Assembly: GCA_965153355.1 (NCBI GenBank)
Contig: OZ231127.1
Span: 98,952,001 to 99,016,000, forward strand
From: Flaccisagitta enflata
Lineage: Eukaryota > Chaetognatha > Sagittoidea > Aphragmophora
Reading direction: 5' to 3'
DNA length: 64,000 bases
The notes beneath the pieces are model-generated. The model ran no database searches. It saw nothing but the letters and a program-made list of their open reading frames with translations, and had not been told where the DNA came from. Each line of letters opens with the position of its first letter. The first letter of the stretch is position 1. The translations under genes were made by a program, and so were the position numbers. Shown piece after piece: positions 54,815 to 64,000 of the stretch.

Positions 54815-57700
54815 CTACAAAATGCAAATGAAATCAAAATTGATTCTAGAAATACCCTATCTTGCACTTTTTTTCTCGATAATTGGGCCCTATTGTACCC
54901 TAGACTTGTCTTACTTGGATTCTAAACATTGTTGGGTCGTTGTTTCATTTAATCCTAAACCCAAAATAGCCATTTCAAAAGTCTAATTGAGAGGGTCTAC
55001 TTGACCTATGGCCTTGGAGGTAATGCTTTTTCATGCTACTAGATTACTGAGAACAGAGACCAATAATCTTATTTGCATATTGCAGCTCTAAGGTAAACTG
55101 ATAAATAGTCTCCCGAAAATCAATCTTATAGGTATGTTAGTTCCTCCTGAAAAGATCATTGGTCCATTAGTCCTATGGTCAAGTAAGTGCCTTGATATGT
55201 GCAATGTCCCTGGAGCTATCAGTTCATGATGGCGCCCATTCAATTCTATAGTTGAACATTATTTTGATAGGCTATTTTATCAATTGACCATTATTTTCTG
55301 AATTCTTTTTGATTCTGGTTGAAGATGAAATAAGGATAGTCCAAAGATAGCTCCTTTTTGCCAGGCCATGACACAACTACAGTTGAAGAAATGCTTTCAT
55401 AGTGAATGGCGTGGGAACTATCCCGATCTGTACCTGTTCCATTACGCAAATTGCCAATACTGTGTACAAAGAAAGACTGGTAATCTCATTAGCATATTGC
55501 AGCTCTTTTGTAACCTGATGAGTAGTCCCTAAAATCGCAGTTTAATAGGCAGGTTGCTATATATCATGTAGACAATTGGTTCATTAGTCTAATGATCGAG
55601 TCAGACTTTTGATGAGTACTATGTCCATGGAGCTATCCAACTATTTGACAACAACCATAGTGGCATCCATTGGCCTCTTAACAGTTTGATCATATCCTCA
55701 AAAATGATGATCCCCAAGAAGGCATTGCCAGATAGAGATTACAACCAAATGGTCAAATGATGGAAATATATCTTGCCCTCTGGACGCCAGCAAGTGATAC
55801 ACATGGTTTGTCCCGAAATATAGTCTCAATCTTTCAACTGCTTATGTGTACAGAAATTATCAAAAAATCAGGCAAAGTGGTCGTGTTCTTTTTTAAGTCC
55901 TAATTTGTTTGGTTGTTAATTCATCTACTCATTTGCAGTCAAATCTTTATCAAGTAGCAGTAAAAAATCTGAATGGTTAGCACAGGACAAGTAAAAAAGG
56001 TATGTAAGTAATTGATTTATCAAGACCCTTGCGTTTTTAAGGCCAAAAATTGTCAAAGGCAAATATTGTTAATTTCGTCTTTTCTTGGAACTCTCAAGGC
56101 ACCATGGAATGGGCTAATAAGCTCATCACATAGTTAATGCTGGCTACCAAGCTTTTTCCATCCAATTGAGACTGCCAACAGAACAGTTCCCAAAACTTAT
56201 GAAATTTTCTTCTGTGGCAAATTTCATCCATCGCATTACAACTGCATAAGACCTTGTGATGAAGAAAAGAAATGCTACAAAATGCTAATGAGATTCAAAA
56301 TAATTCTTTGCTTAATGATATCAAGGTCTGCTAAAACAGAAGGCAAACTCATTTACATATTGTAGATGAAACAGTTTTTACTGATCCTGATTGTTACATG
56401 ACAAAAATAACTAGCCTCGACTCAAGTTATGTTTTTGATGCTCATTGTGAATAGTTGGAGATAATTTCAGAGGAAAATTGACTTAGTTTATTTTTTAATG
56501 ATTCATGATGAATATTTTGCTGTAAATGTTTCTTCAGATTTAGACGACAAAATCAGGTTAGGAAAGAATAATGAGTAATAGACAAAACTTTACAATATAT
56601 GTCATTTTGTATTTGATGTATGTCATTTTTGCAATATATGTCACATTGATTCCCTTGCCATGCATATTTGATGCATATAGTAATTCTTAAAGGTTAAAGA
56701 TGTATGTTTCTGTTGAAGATCATCTGTCACCTCCTAATTTGCATATTGTTGTTGGCTCACTTTTAAACTATTGTAACTGAATTGGAATTATTTTCTTTTT
56801 GTCAAAAAAAAGAACGTCATATTACAATTTTTGAAATATTACACTAAAACGAAGAATTTGAAAAATCCAAGGCTATGAGTAAGATTGGGTTTGAAAAGTA
56901 GAGATCCTGGATTTGAAAATTGATGGCTTTGTATGCAAGGAAATTTGTTTGGTCAATTTTCATCCTTTGAAATGTTCAATTAAATTCATATTTCTCATTT
57001 CCTCAAACCATTTTAGCCCTAGCCTTTAAGAATTTACTATCCTAGTTGCAGTTGTATTGTTTTGTAAGTCTTAATTTATTTGGTTGTAAGATCATCAACT
57101 CATTTGAAAGCAAATCTTTTTCAAGTAGCTGTAAAAAATCTGACTGGTAAACACAGCACAATTAAAAAACGCATGGAAGTAATTGAGTTACCGAGACCCT
57201 TGAATCTAAAGTCCAGAACATGTTAGCAATTGCTATTAATTTTGTCTTTTTATGAACTCTCAAGGCATCTTGGAATGGGATGATAAGCTCATCACATAGT
57301 TCATGTTGGTTACCAAGCTTTTTCCATCTGATTGAGACCACCAACAGAACAGTTCCCTAAGATCATGAAACTTTCTTCTGCGGCATATTTCATCCATCTC
57401 ATAACAATTGTGTAAGAGCTTGTGATGGAAAAAAGAAATACTGCAATATGCTAATGAGATCCAAAATGTTTTTTTGCTTAAAGATGTCAAGGCCTGTTAA
57501 AACAGAAGGCAAACTCATTTACATATTGTAGACATAACTGTTTTTACTGATCCTGGTTGTTAAATGACAAAAAATGACTAGCCTCCAATTTGGTTTTTTT
57601 TTATGCTAGCTATGAATAATTGAAGATAAATTGACAGAAACATTAACTCAATTCTTTTCTTAAACAATCATGATGAACATTTGGCTGAATTTGTTTTTTT
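54815..57700 (-). repeat. family C array in inverted orientation, with a ~650 bp duplication
   Basis: Minus-strand family C phrases recur: CATTTGCATATTGCAGCTCT near 55,070 and 55,490, and GATCATTGGTCCATTAGTC. From 55,889 to about 56,540 the sequence repeats with ~80-90% similarity at 57,058-57,700; examples are AAGCAAATCTTTTTCAAGTA, AAGCTCATCACATAGTT and AACAGAACAGTTCCC. The arrangement mirrors 43.0-47.8 kb across the minisatellite. Confidence 0.7.
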
Positions 57701-57829
57701 AAGATTTAAAAGAAAAAATCAGAGTAAAAAAATGTAGATTTTGGTTGATGGAAAAAACTTTTTAAGCATTCTATAACTTAGTAGCTCCACACAAGAGACT
57801 AACACCAATAGAAACACTCTGCTATCTGC

Positions 57830-57911
57830 ATCACTGCTCTTGGCCAGCCCCATTTCTGCTTCTTCACCCCAAAGTGATTACTTATTGGTAATGTGTCCGG
57901 CCTTGTTTGAA
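57830..57911 (+). mobile_element. family A tail fragment
   Basis: CATCACTGCTCTTGGCCAGC, GTGATTACTTATTGGTAATG and GTGTCCGGCCTTGTTT. It is close to the tail at 61,030-61,155. Confidence 0.6.
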
Positions 57912-57914
57912 TCT

Positions 57915-58680
57915 CAGTGGCAATCCCTCTCTTGAGAGATTTGTTCATCAAAATTGAGTCCTTTGTCACCAACCAAGCATTATGTTAAATTTTTCATGAT
58001 CTTTAATACTGTTCTTTTGTTTTTGAGACTTGGTTCAAACTGCAAACAGGAGATGGCGATGGAGAGCAGAGGAATTTCTTCTACAGTTGTACTGCTGCTG
58101 CTTCTGCATCCTTTGCCCATATAAGGTCATTCTTTTGCTGTGGAGCACAAGGTTTCAAATGCTTTTTGTTTTTCCTCAAATGCAAAAAGAGACAGAGAGA
58201 AAGTACAAGTAATAGCCATCTGTAGGGACAAAAAAACAGGCAAAAGAACAGTTATCCCAATGTTTATTTTGGTTGTTTTTGGGATTACAACAGCAAAATA
58301 AAACACGTTCTTCATTGCAGATTAAAGAGTGGAGTCAGAGCTTTCCTCTAAACTATAAAACATGTATGTTAAGATTGATTCCAGCTCATTATAAGACAAT
58401 TTTCACAAATGATCCGTTCTCATCTTTGTTTGTTTGTTTCCCTATGTAAACAAACACCCAAAAATATGATCTCTTTAATTTAGACTCTATGAACCATGAT
58501 CTTCACATAGAAAAAAAAACCACTTTGCATTCTGGCTGCTCTAGTTGTGAGCTACGTTTTTAGCAAGAGGCCAGTATCATGTGGCAGGATCAGAAATCGT
58601 GGGATCTATGACGTCTCAATTGTTTGAGGCTGCGAATCAGCAACGCTGGCGAAGATCACGCTCATGATTTTGGAATCGAA
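57915..58680. other. no recognised gene
   Basis: Low-GC unique-looking sequence. Short frames without motifs occur on both strands. Confidence 0.5.
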
Positions 58681-58681
58681 C

Positions 58682-58859
58682 TTTTTAGTCGCGGACACGC
58701 GACTCTACACTTGCCGTGTTGGTCGGTCGGTGAGTTGGTCGGTTGCGGGTTGGTCAGTTGGTCCGTCCGTCCGTCACATTTTTGAATTCCGAGCGTTTTT
58801 TGCATTACGGCTCCTGCCCAACCGTCCGCGACTGGATTGCCGTGTATCCGGCCTTGTTT
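58682..58859 (+). mobile_element. family A short element, complete
   Basis: It runs from TTTTTAGTCGCGGACACGCG through GGTCGGTCGGTGAGTTGGTC and CTCCTGCCCAACCGTCCGCG to CGTGTATCCGGCCTTGTTT. It lies directly beside the decayed gene that follows and probably interrupted it. Confidence 0.88.
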
Positions 58860-58861
58860 CT

Positions 58862-59014
58862 CTTGAATCTTCTGTAGGTCTCGGAAAATTCCTTATGAAT
58901 AGCATCGCATGTTTGTTCAGCATACTTGCTGTGACCCTCTGTACGGTTATCAAGCCACTCACTCAGGCAAATGGGCGAACAGAATATGGACTTTCCATGG
59001 CAGTCCCAGATTTA

Positions 59015-59104
<90 letters not shown>

Positions 59105-59708
59105 AAAGTGTACATTTGTGAATCCAACCTTCAACCAAATGTTTTAGGGAGCGCAGGCATTCAACCATGGGGACACATTGGATTGGTAAGATGCCGCCAA
59201 TTCTGTCAAGGTTATCCAAAACCTTTTTGCAATTGTTTCCGTCAGTTCCACCGCCGTTGTAACCATGCCTTAAATTAGTGATTGTAATAAGTTTGGAATA
59301 AAAAAGATCTTGCTGAGACATGTTAACTTAAACAGATTCATGTAATAAAAAACCGAGTCAAGAAGATTTAGTTAGCCACATTATCTCATTATTCCGAGTG
59401 AGTGTAACATATTTTCAACATATTCCTGATCATTTTCCTTTAATATGAGAAGTTTGCGAACCGCATTGACGCCACCCATGAGTATATGTAATTCAGGTGA
59501 AGGCATGCGAAATGATGGATGCAGAATCTTCCTCCTTCAGCAAAGGTAAGTGGATGACATTTGCATACTTGGAGGCGTTTTTGAGATCCCCACCCGACGC
59601 CATGAATTGTTCGTATCGATTCCTCATGTTACCAAACATACGGGGTTTGCCTGCCTTCATCAAACAACCACCTTTGCATAAGATGCATGCAAATTTTCCT
59701 CCATGTGG
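58862..59708 (-). pseudogene. broken gene of an uncharacterised invertebrate protein family
   Basis: Minus-strand pieces fall in a consistent order. An acceptor ACCTTACAG at 59,709 opens PHGGKFACILCKGGC, a CxxC...C segment, then RNRYEQFMASGGDLKNASKY and ANVIHLPLL. A one-base shift near 59,496 leads into PELHILMGGVNAVRKLL, which stops near 59,377. HGYNGGGTDGNNCKKVLDNL (from about 59,277) runs to 59,105. The (GA)n tract at 59,026-59,101 cuts it. PWKVHILFAHLPE continues, and after another shift EGHSKYAEQTCDAIHKEF ends beside the family A insert. This order (Cys pair, SGGDL, PPELH-like, NGN-like, KVH...SEQ) recalls an abundant unnamed protein family of cnidarians and other invertebrates that I suspect is transposon-derived. 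That memory is unverified. Two shifts, a stop and two insertions make it a pseudogene. Confidence 0.65.
59026..59101 (+). repeat. (CT)n microsatellite inside the broken gene
   Basis: About 76 bases of CT that split the coding similarity on the minus strand. Confidence 0.95.
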
Positions 59709-59974
59709 CTGTAAGGTGAATGAGGTTATTATCAGATCAATAATTTACCCAGGCTATTTACCATGCTAGTGCAATTAGGCAGAGGGGAATTATGCTATTT
59801 CAAAAAAACTAGTTTCATGAGTGAACCAAAGGACAAATTGATGACTGATTTTTAGACACAGATGTACAGACAGATGAAGAGGACAGACAGATCGATAGAC
59901 GGACAAATATATGGGAGGATGAATACATTTAAACAGTTGAGTCAGCGGAGAAATATCTATTGATGTTTGTGTGT

Positions 59975-59978
59975 GTGC

Positions 59979-60071
<93 letters not shown>
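59975..60071 (+). repeat. (GT)n microsatellite
   Basis: About 90 uninterrupted bases of GT. Confidence 0.97.
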
Positions 60072-60072
<1 letters not shown>

Positions 60073-60148
60073 CTGACTCATTGAAACGCATTTTGTTGCA
60101 GCCAACCCTAGAAGTTACTTTGTAAATCACATTTTTGATGGCTCCTGA

Positions 60149-60151
60149 TAG

Positions 60152-60182
<31 letters not shown>

Positions 60183-60295
60183 GAAAGATAGATAGACAGA
60201 CCGATTGATAGATAGACAGACTAATAGATAGATAAATAGATGAATAGATAGATGAATAGATAGATTGATAGATCAATGAGTAGATAAATGGATAC
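60149..60295 (+). repeat. (GATA)n microsatellite, interrupted
   Basis: GATA units with GACA, GAAA and AATA variants. Confidence 0.95.
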
Positions 60296-60540
60296 ATACC
60301 GCCTTCTCTTTTCTGCATAAGTTCTTCTGCATGGAGCATGGTAGAGGCGATACATAACCAATTCTACAAAAATTTCAGAGAAAAAGATACAAACGACCCT
60401 AAAATACTTAAAGCTGTCATGTTGTACAATGTTTTGTGAGTTTAAGTCGAGTATTGAATTACATTGTTTGTTTTGTTTTGTTTGTTTTTTCATCTTCACG
60501 TAATCAAAAGGGGTGCTATGGTTAAGAGTTGAAGCAAAAA

Positions 60541-61155
60541 TTTTGGTGTGCTGGTCATTCTGTTGGTCGGTCCATCAGTCTATCGAAACATGTGGCTTTT
60601 AATCAGGCCTGTATATAGTTGCATATTCCCCCTGCCAGGGGGGGGGGGAATAAAATCAAAGGATTTGGAAATGGGGAAGGAAACAAAGGGTGGAAAATTG
60701 AAAAGATAAAAAACATAGAAGATTTTACACTTTGGCAGTTCTAGAATGTAATATTCAGGTACTACAACACTATTTTACACTATTGAAACCAATATTACTA
60801 TATAGGGGGTTTAAGGGGAAGAAAATCAAATGTAGTTTGACCCTGCGGGGAAGAAAGAAGGACGGGGGGGGGGGGAAGAAATCAAAGGTCGTGCAACTAT
60901 ATACACCCCTGCTTTTAATCGCTTATAAACCGACTCATTTAGAGGGTGTGTCCCCTGGTCGGTAGGTTGGTTGTTTGGCAACGCGAAATTTTGAATTATG
61001 CAAAATCAACCGAAGTAGAGATGTCTAGGCATTACTGCTCTGGCCCAACCACATCACAGCCCCCGCCCTGCTACATACCGCCCCTGCCTACTTCCATTAC
61101 TGCCCCTGCCCTACCGCAAGCAACTACTTATTGGTCGTGTATCCGGCCTTTTTTC
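60541..61155 (+). mobile_element. degenerate family A element interrupted by a MITE
   Basis: GTTGGTCGGTCCATCAGTC at 60,560 and GGTCGGTAGGTTGGTTG at 60,958 lie either side of the 308 bp insert. The tail has repeated CTGCTCTGGCCCAACC, CCCCTGCCTACTTCC and CCCCTGCCCTACCGC, then GTGTATCCGGCCTTTTTT. Confidence 0.55.
60604..60911. mobile_element. hAT-like MITE, 308 bp, with intact 8 bp target duplication
   Basis: The ends are CAGGCCTGTATATAGTTGCA and TGCAACTATATACACCCCTG, near-perfect inverses. CTTTTAAT flanks both sides (60,596-60,603 and 60,912-60,919). Poly-G runs sit just inside each end. The older relative is the split element at 7,580-8,604. Confidence 0.88.
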
Positions 61156-61249
61156 GTTAAAAGAAGATAGCTCTCAAAGGAGAAGAATAAGGTTTTTTGC
61201 GATTTTTTCTGTAAATAGCATCATCTTTAGAATAGTGCTGCTTCTAAGT

Positions 61250-62065
61250 GAATTAAGGTAAAGCAACCAGATTGGTGCCAAATCAAAATGCGCTTTAAGC
61301 TCAATTGCGATCAATCTGGGGTTTGAAGCTCAATTCGTTTGAAAGATGCAAGCTCTCAAAGTTGATAATAATCTCAACTTTGGAAGAATGCTGCTCCTTA
61401 ACAAATTGAGCTACAGACCTCAACTTGGGCTCAATTTAAAGAGCTGTGTCTGCTCTTTAAAATGAGCCAAAGTTGAGCTCAATCGCTCAATTTGTTTGGG
61501 AGATGTAAGCTTATAATGTTGTAAAGGTATTTGCCATTGATCAGAAAAAAACATCAACTTCTAGAGCTCATATCTCCTAAACAAATTGAGCAATTGAGCT
61601 CAACTTGGGCTCATTTTAAAGAGCTGTGTCTGCTCTTTGAAATGAGCCTAAGTTAACTCAATCACTAATCTGTTCAGGAATGAAAGCTTAAAAATGTTGT
61701 GGTATTTGCCATTGATCAGAAAAAAACATCAACTACAAATATCTCCTAAACAGATTAAGAGCAATTGAGCTCAACTTGGGCTCTTTTAAAAGAGCTGTGT
61801 CTGTTCTTTAAAATGAGCTCAAGTTAAGCTCAATTGCTCAATTCGTTCAGGAGATAAAAGCTTTATAAGTTATCGTCTTCTTATGCCAAAGGCTGATGAT
61901 GGCCTGTACCAACAACCTCAACTTCTAGGCTCATATCTCCTAAACAAATTAAGCGATTGAGCTCAACTTGGGCTCATTTTAAAGAGCTGTGTCTGTACTT
62001 TAAAATGAACTCAAGATGAGTTCATTTGCTCAATTCGTTTAGGAGATAAAAGCTTTAGAAGTAAC
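61250..62065. repeat. array of four long imperfect palindromes
   Basis: Each unit reads CTCCTAAACAAATTGAGC, GAGCTCAACTTGGGCTCATT, TTAAAGAGC, then a short TGTGTCT loop, GCTCTTTAAAATGAGC and the inverse back to TTCGTTTAGGAGAT. Loops lie near 61,448, 61,628, 61,799 and 61,990, so spacing is 170-190 bp with arms of about 55-65 bases. A weaker partial unit precedes at about 61,260-61,380. Confidence 0.85.
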
Positions 62066-62234
62066 CTTCTTCTTATGCAAAAGGCTGATGATGGCCTGTA
62101 CCAACAACCCATCCTGACATGAAGCTGTATCAAAATTCGCTCTGCCAAACATTTAAATTCCTTTTGAACATTGATAGTTAACCCAAATAGTGTACAAAAC
62201 CGGCGGAAAAACCAGAGTAATCTCAATTTCAACC

Positions 62235-62500
62235 CCACGTCTAGGTATGACACTTGTGTTTGATTTAAGCATGCAAATACAAGAAAGCATGTCAGTGAGC
62301 AAAGCTGGTTGTCTGGTTGAATCATTTTGATTATTTTAGCTCATCTAGCTCATTTGGCTCAGTCCTATTTTTCTCTGATTTTCAGTGCAGTCAATACATA
62401 CAATTGCTTTTGATTTGATCTAACAAAATTTCAGTGACTAAAGATGGTGAAATGACCAAGTAACGACTTTTTTTTCACACGACATTACCGTACTAGTGAA
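62235..62500 (+). mobile_element. family F segment carrying the empty MITE site
   Basis: AAGCATGCAAATACAAGAAA, TAGCTCATCTAGCTCATTTG and TTTGATTTGATCTAACAAAA match 11,345-11,502 plus 12,059 onward, without the 560 bp insert. AAAGATGGTGAA and ACGACTTTTTT follow in the same order as at 12,087-12,130. Confidence 0.8.
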
Positions 62501-62536
62501 AGATAAATGTATTTCTCTGGAGTAACATGGCGGGCA

Positions 62537-62690
62537 GCTTTGTTTTTTTCCCGATAAGCCACTTTTTGGTCCGTCGGTTGATTGGTCCGTCGGTGCATCT
62601 GGTCCAGGTCCCAGTAACAAAGTGGTTTTTAGGTTTTCGCTCCTGCCCACCCGTCCGCGACTAATGCTGCTGTGTATACGGCCATGTTTT
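62537..62690 (+). mobile_element. family A element, eroded head
   Basis: GATAAGCCACTTTTTGGTCC, CGTCGGTTGATTGGTCCGTC, CTCCTGCCCACCCGTCCGCG and GTGTATACGGCCATGTTTT. The head palindrome is not recognisable. Confidence 0.7.
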
Positions 62691-63160
62691 TTTTAATTTG
62701 CTTGCTTAAACAAGTTTGAAAATATTTATTTATTTATCATATTTGAAATCAGAAGAATGAACTGAGCTAAGTGAGCTAAATGAGCTAGAAGTCTCAAAAA
62801 CGCCCTCACAGATGAGCAGCTGTGCTCATAAACATGTTTTCTTGTATTTGCATGCTCAGCAAACATAAATACACTTTCTTTTGTAGGCTACAGAATTACT
62901 TAGATATAAAAAAATTTCCATTCTAGAATTTTCATAAATAAATCTTTAAAAAATCACAATTTAAAAAATATTTGCTGTAGAGCATTCTGCTTGGCGCCAA
63001 ATGAAAGAATTATCAAATTTACTTACCCTATCAATTTCATTGGAGGCCCCAATCGGTCGGTGGAGATCTTCAACTTTTTAATAAGAAAATGAAAACCAAG
63101 TTTTTCTCGAATATGTCAAAAAGTCGAAGACTGACTTCGACTTTTTTCCCGACAAACAGC
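62690..63160 (-). mobile_element. family F segment, reverse orientation
   Basis: On the minus strand it begins GGGAAAAAAGTCGAAGTCAG with the same hairpin as 10,758. It continues TTTCATTTGGCGCCAAGCAG and GAGCATGCAAATACAAGAAA, and stops near the family A element. It is the opposite orientation to 62,235-62,500. Confidence 0.8.
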
Positions 63161-63172
63161 TTTTTGTCTTAA

Positions 63173-63408
63173 ATCGCTTATGCCACGTTTCGTTCCAATG
63201 AAGGGACGTTGCTGCTTCCGAGTGTCAACTTGTGGACTCCTTCGAACTTCGTCTTCGCCTCGACGCCGACGAGAAACTTCACGACGGCGAATTACGATCA
63301 ATTCTTCGCTGATCTCAACTATCCAGTCGGCAAAATCAATCGTGACCACGTCAAGAACTCCACTCAGGATGTTCCCATTCCAGGCGTCTCTGCGTATTGT
63401 ATTTATAG
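63173..63408 (+). CDS. exon of a lysosomal phospholipase A2 / LCAT-like acyltransferase (partial)
   Basis: The frame encodes YATFRSNEGTLLPSVNLW, TPSNFVFASTPTRNFTTANY and DQFFADLNYP, then DVPIPGVSAYCIY. The TPTRNFT, YxxFFxDL and (P)PGVxxxCxY pattern, in this order, is the segment before the catalytic Asp in the PLA2G15/LCAT family. These enzymes act on glycerophospholipids in lysosomes or plasma. The Ser nucleophile and the Asp and His lie outside this exon. The exon ends TTTATAG|GTTTGT, a fair donor in phase 2. The start is unclear: an in-frame stop lies at 63,170 and no strong acceptor follows it, and a family F element ends just upstream. The exon could be truncated by that insertion, or this may be a relic. 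Confidence 0.7.
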
Positions 63409-63448
63409 GTTTGTACACTGTTGTTGTATTTATAGGTTTGTACACTGA

Positions 63449-63450
<2 letters not shown>
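63395..63450 (+). repeat. duplicated exon-intron junction (28 bp)
   Basis: TTGTATTTATAGGTTTGTAC occurs at about 63,397 and again at about 63,425, each followed by ACTG. The splice donor is thus present twice in tandem. Confidence 0.85.
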
Positions 63451-63506
<56 letters not shown>

Positions 63507-63609
63507 ATTGTTGTTGTTTTGTTGTTGTTGTTGTTGTTGTTATTTATTTGTTGTTGTTGTTGTTGTTGTTATTTGTTGTTAGGTGTTATTTAGTGAGTTG
63601 TTATTTATT

Positions 63610-63651
<42 letters not shown>

Positions 63652-63755
63652 ATTGCTGTTGTTGTTATTGTTGTTGTTGTTTTAATTGTTGTTATTATTG
63701 TTGTTGTTAGGGTGTTGGTGTTAAGGTTGTTTATGTTGCTGTTGATGTTGTTGTT

Positions 63756-63786
<31 letters not shown>

Positions 63787-63860
63787 GTTTTTTATTTTGT
63801 TTTTTTTTGTTGTTTTTGTTTTGTTTCTGTTTTGTTTTTGTTTTTGCTGTTGTTGTACCG
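63450..63860 (+). repeat. (GTT)n microsatellite blocks
   Basis: Three GTT blocks separated by ATTT and other short interruptions, about 400 bases in all. Poly-Val and poly-Leu frames are artefacts. Confidence 0.95.
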
Positions 63861-64000
63861 AAGGCATCATCTTTCAACTTACTGGATAATTACCTATTCG
63901 ATGACCTGATTTGCATAATGCAGCTCAATCATCATAACTTGAAATGAATATGCAGAATGCTCAAGACTCTCGTTAGATTTTCTTACTATCGCAGAGTATA

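Noticed and set aside
57162-57490. Overlapping minus-strand frames in the duplicated block
   Set aside because: The sister copy at 55.9-56.5 kb does not keep the frames open, so they are chance.

Overview
This window looks like repeat-dominated nuclear DNA of an invertebrate animal, most likely marine. The evidence is spliced animal-type gene fragments (a cytosolic-sulfotransferase exon and an exon of the lysosomal phospholipase A2/LCAT family), a decayed LINE, a Penelope-like reverse transcriptase, terminal-repeat MITEs, and many short elements that join a degenerate tetranucleotide run (GGTC/CCGT/CTGT) to a minisatellite core. That last layout recalls the Pearl/HINE (Helentron-derived) elements described in molluscs and other invertebrates. 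I cannot name the species. No bacterial operon, CRISPR array, rRNA or convincing tRNA gene was seen.

Layout. 0-5 kb: a frameshifted LINE reverse-transcriptase relic, then AT-rich DNA with a ~375 bp tandem repeat. 5.6-9.8 kb: several 'family B' elements, nested MITEs and an inverted-repeat pair. 9.85-10.24 kb: the sulfotransferase exon (minus). 10.7-15.5 kb: a 'family F' hairpin element carrying a nested 560 bp TA-flanked MITE whose empty site survives at 62.4 kb, then long GA tracts and a hAT-like MITE with an intact 8 bp target duplication.

16,035-35,010 is the most striking object. Two 315 bp repeats, identical by eye, are flanked by the 5 bp duplication AATTT. A Lys-tRNA-type primer-binding site follows the left copy and a purine tract precedes the right copy. 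This is the signature of one LTR retrotransposon about 19 kb long. Its only sizeable sensible ORF is a Gag-like protein (23,940-25,358) with two pairs of zinc knuckles made by a 270 bp in-frame duplication. No pol was recognised. The rest is satellite arrays and passenger transposons.

35-43 kb: family A and B elements, paired 'family E' MITEs, a second TA MITE, and a Penelope-like RT with one frameshift. 43-57.8 kb: a diverged tandem family carrying repeated octamer motifs (ATGCAAAT), in one orientation at 43-47.8 kb and inverted at 54.8-57.7 kb, with a ~5 kb TCATGTCTTT minisatellite between. 58.7-59.7 kb: a broken minus-strand gene of an uncharacterised protein family, cut by a GA microsatellite and flanked by a family A insertion. 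60.6 kb: a hAT-like MITE with 8 bp duplication. 61.4-62.1 kb: an array of four long palindromes. 63.2 kb: the phospholipase/LCAT-family exon, ending at a duplicated splice donor before a long GTT tract.

Repeat family names A-F are labels of convenience used only here. All similarities were judged by eye; no alignment or database search was run.
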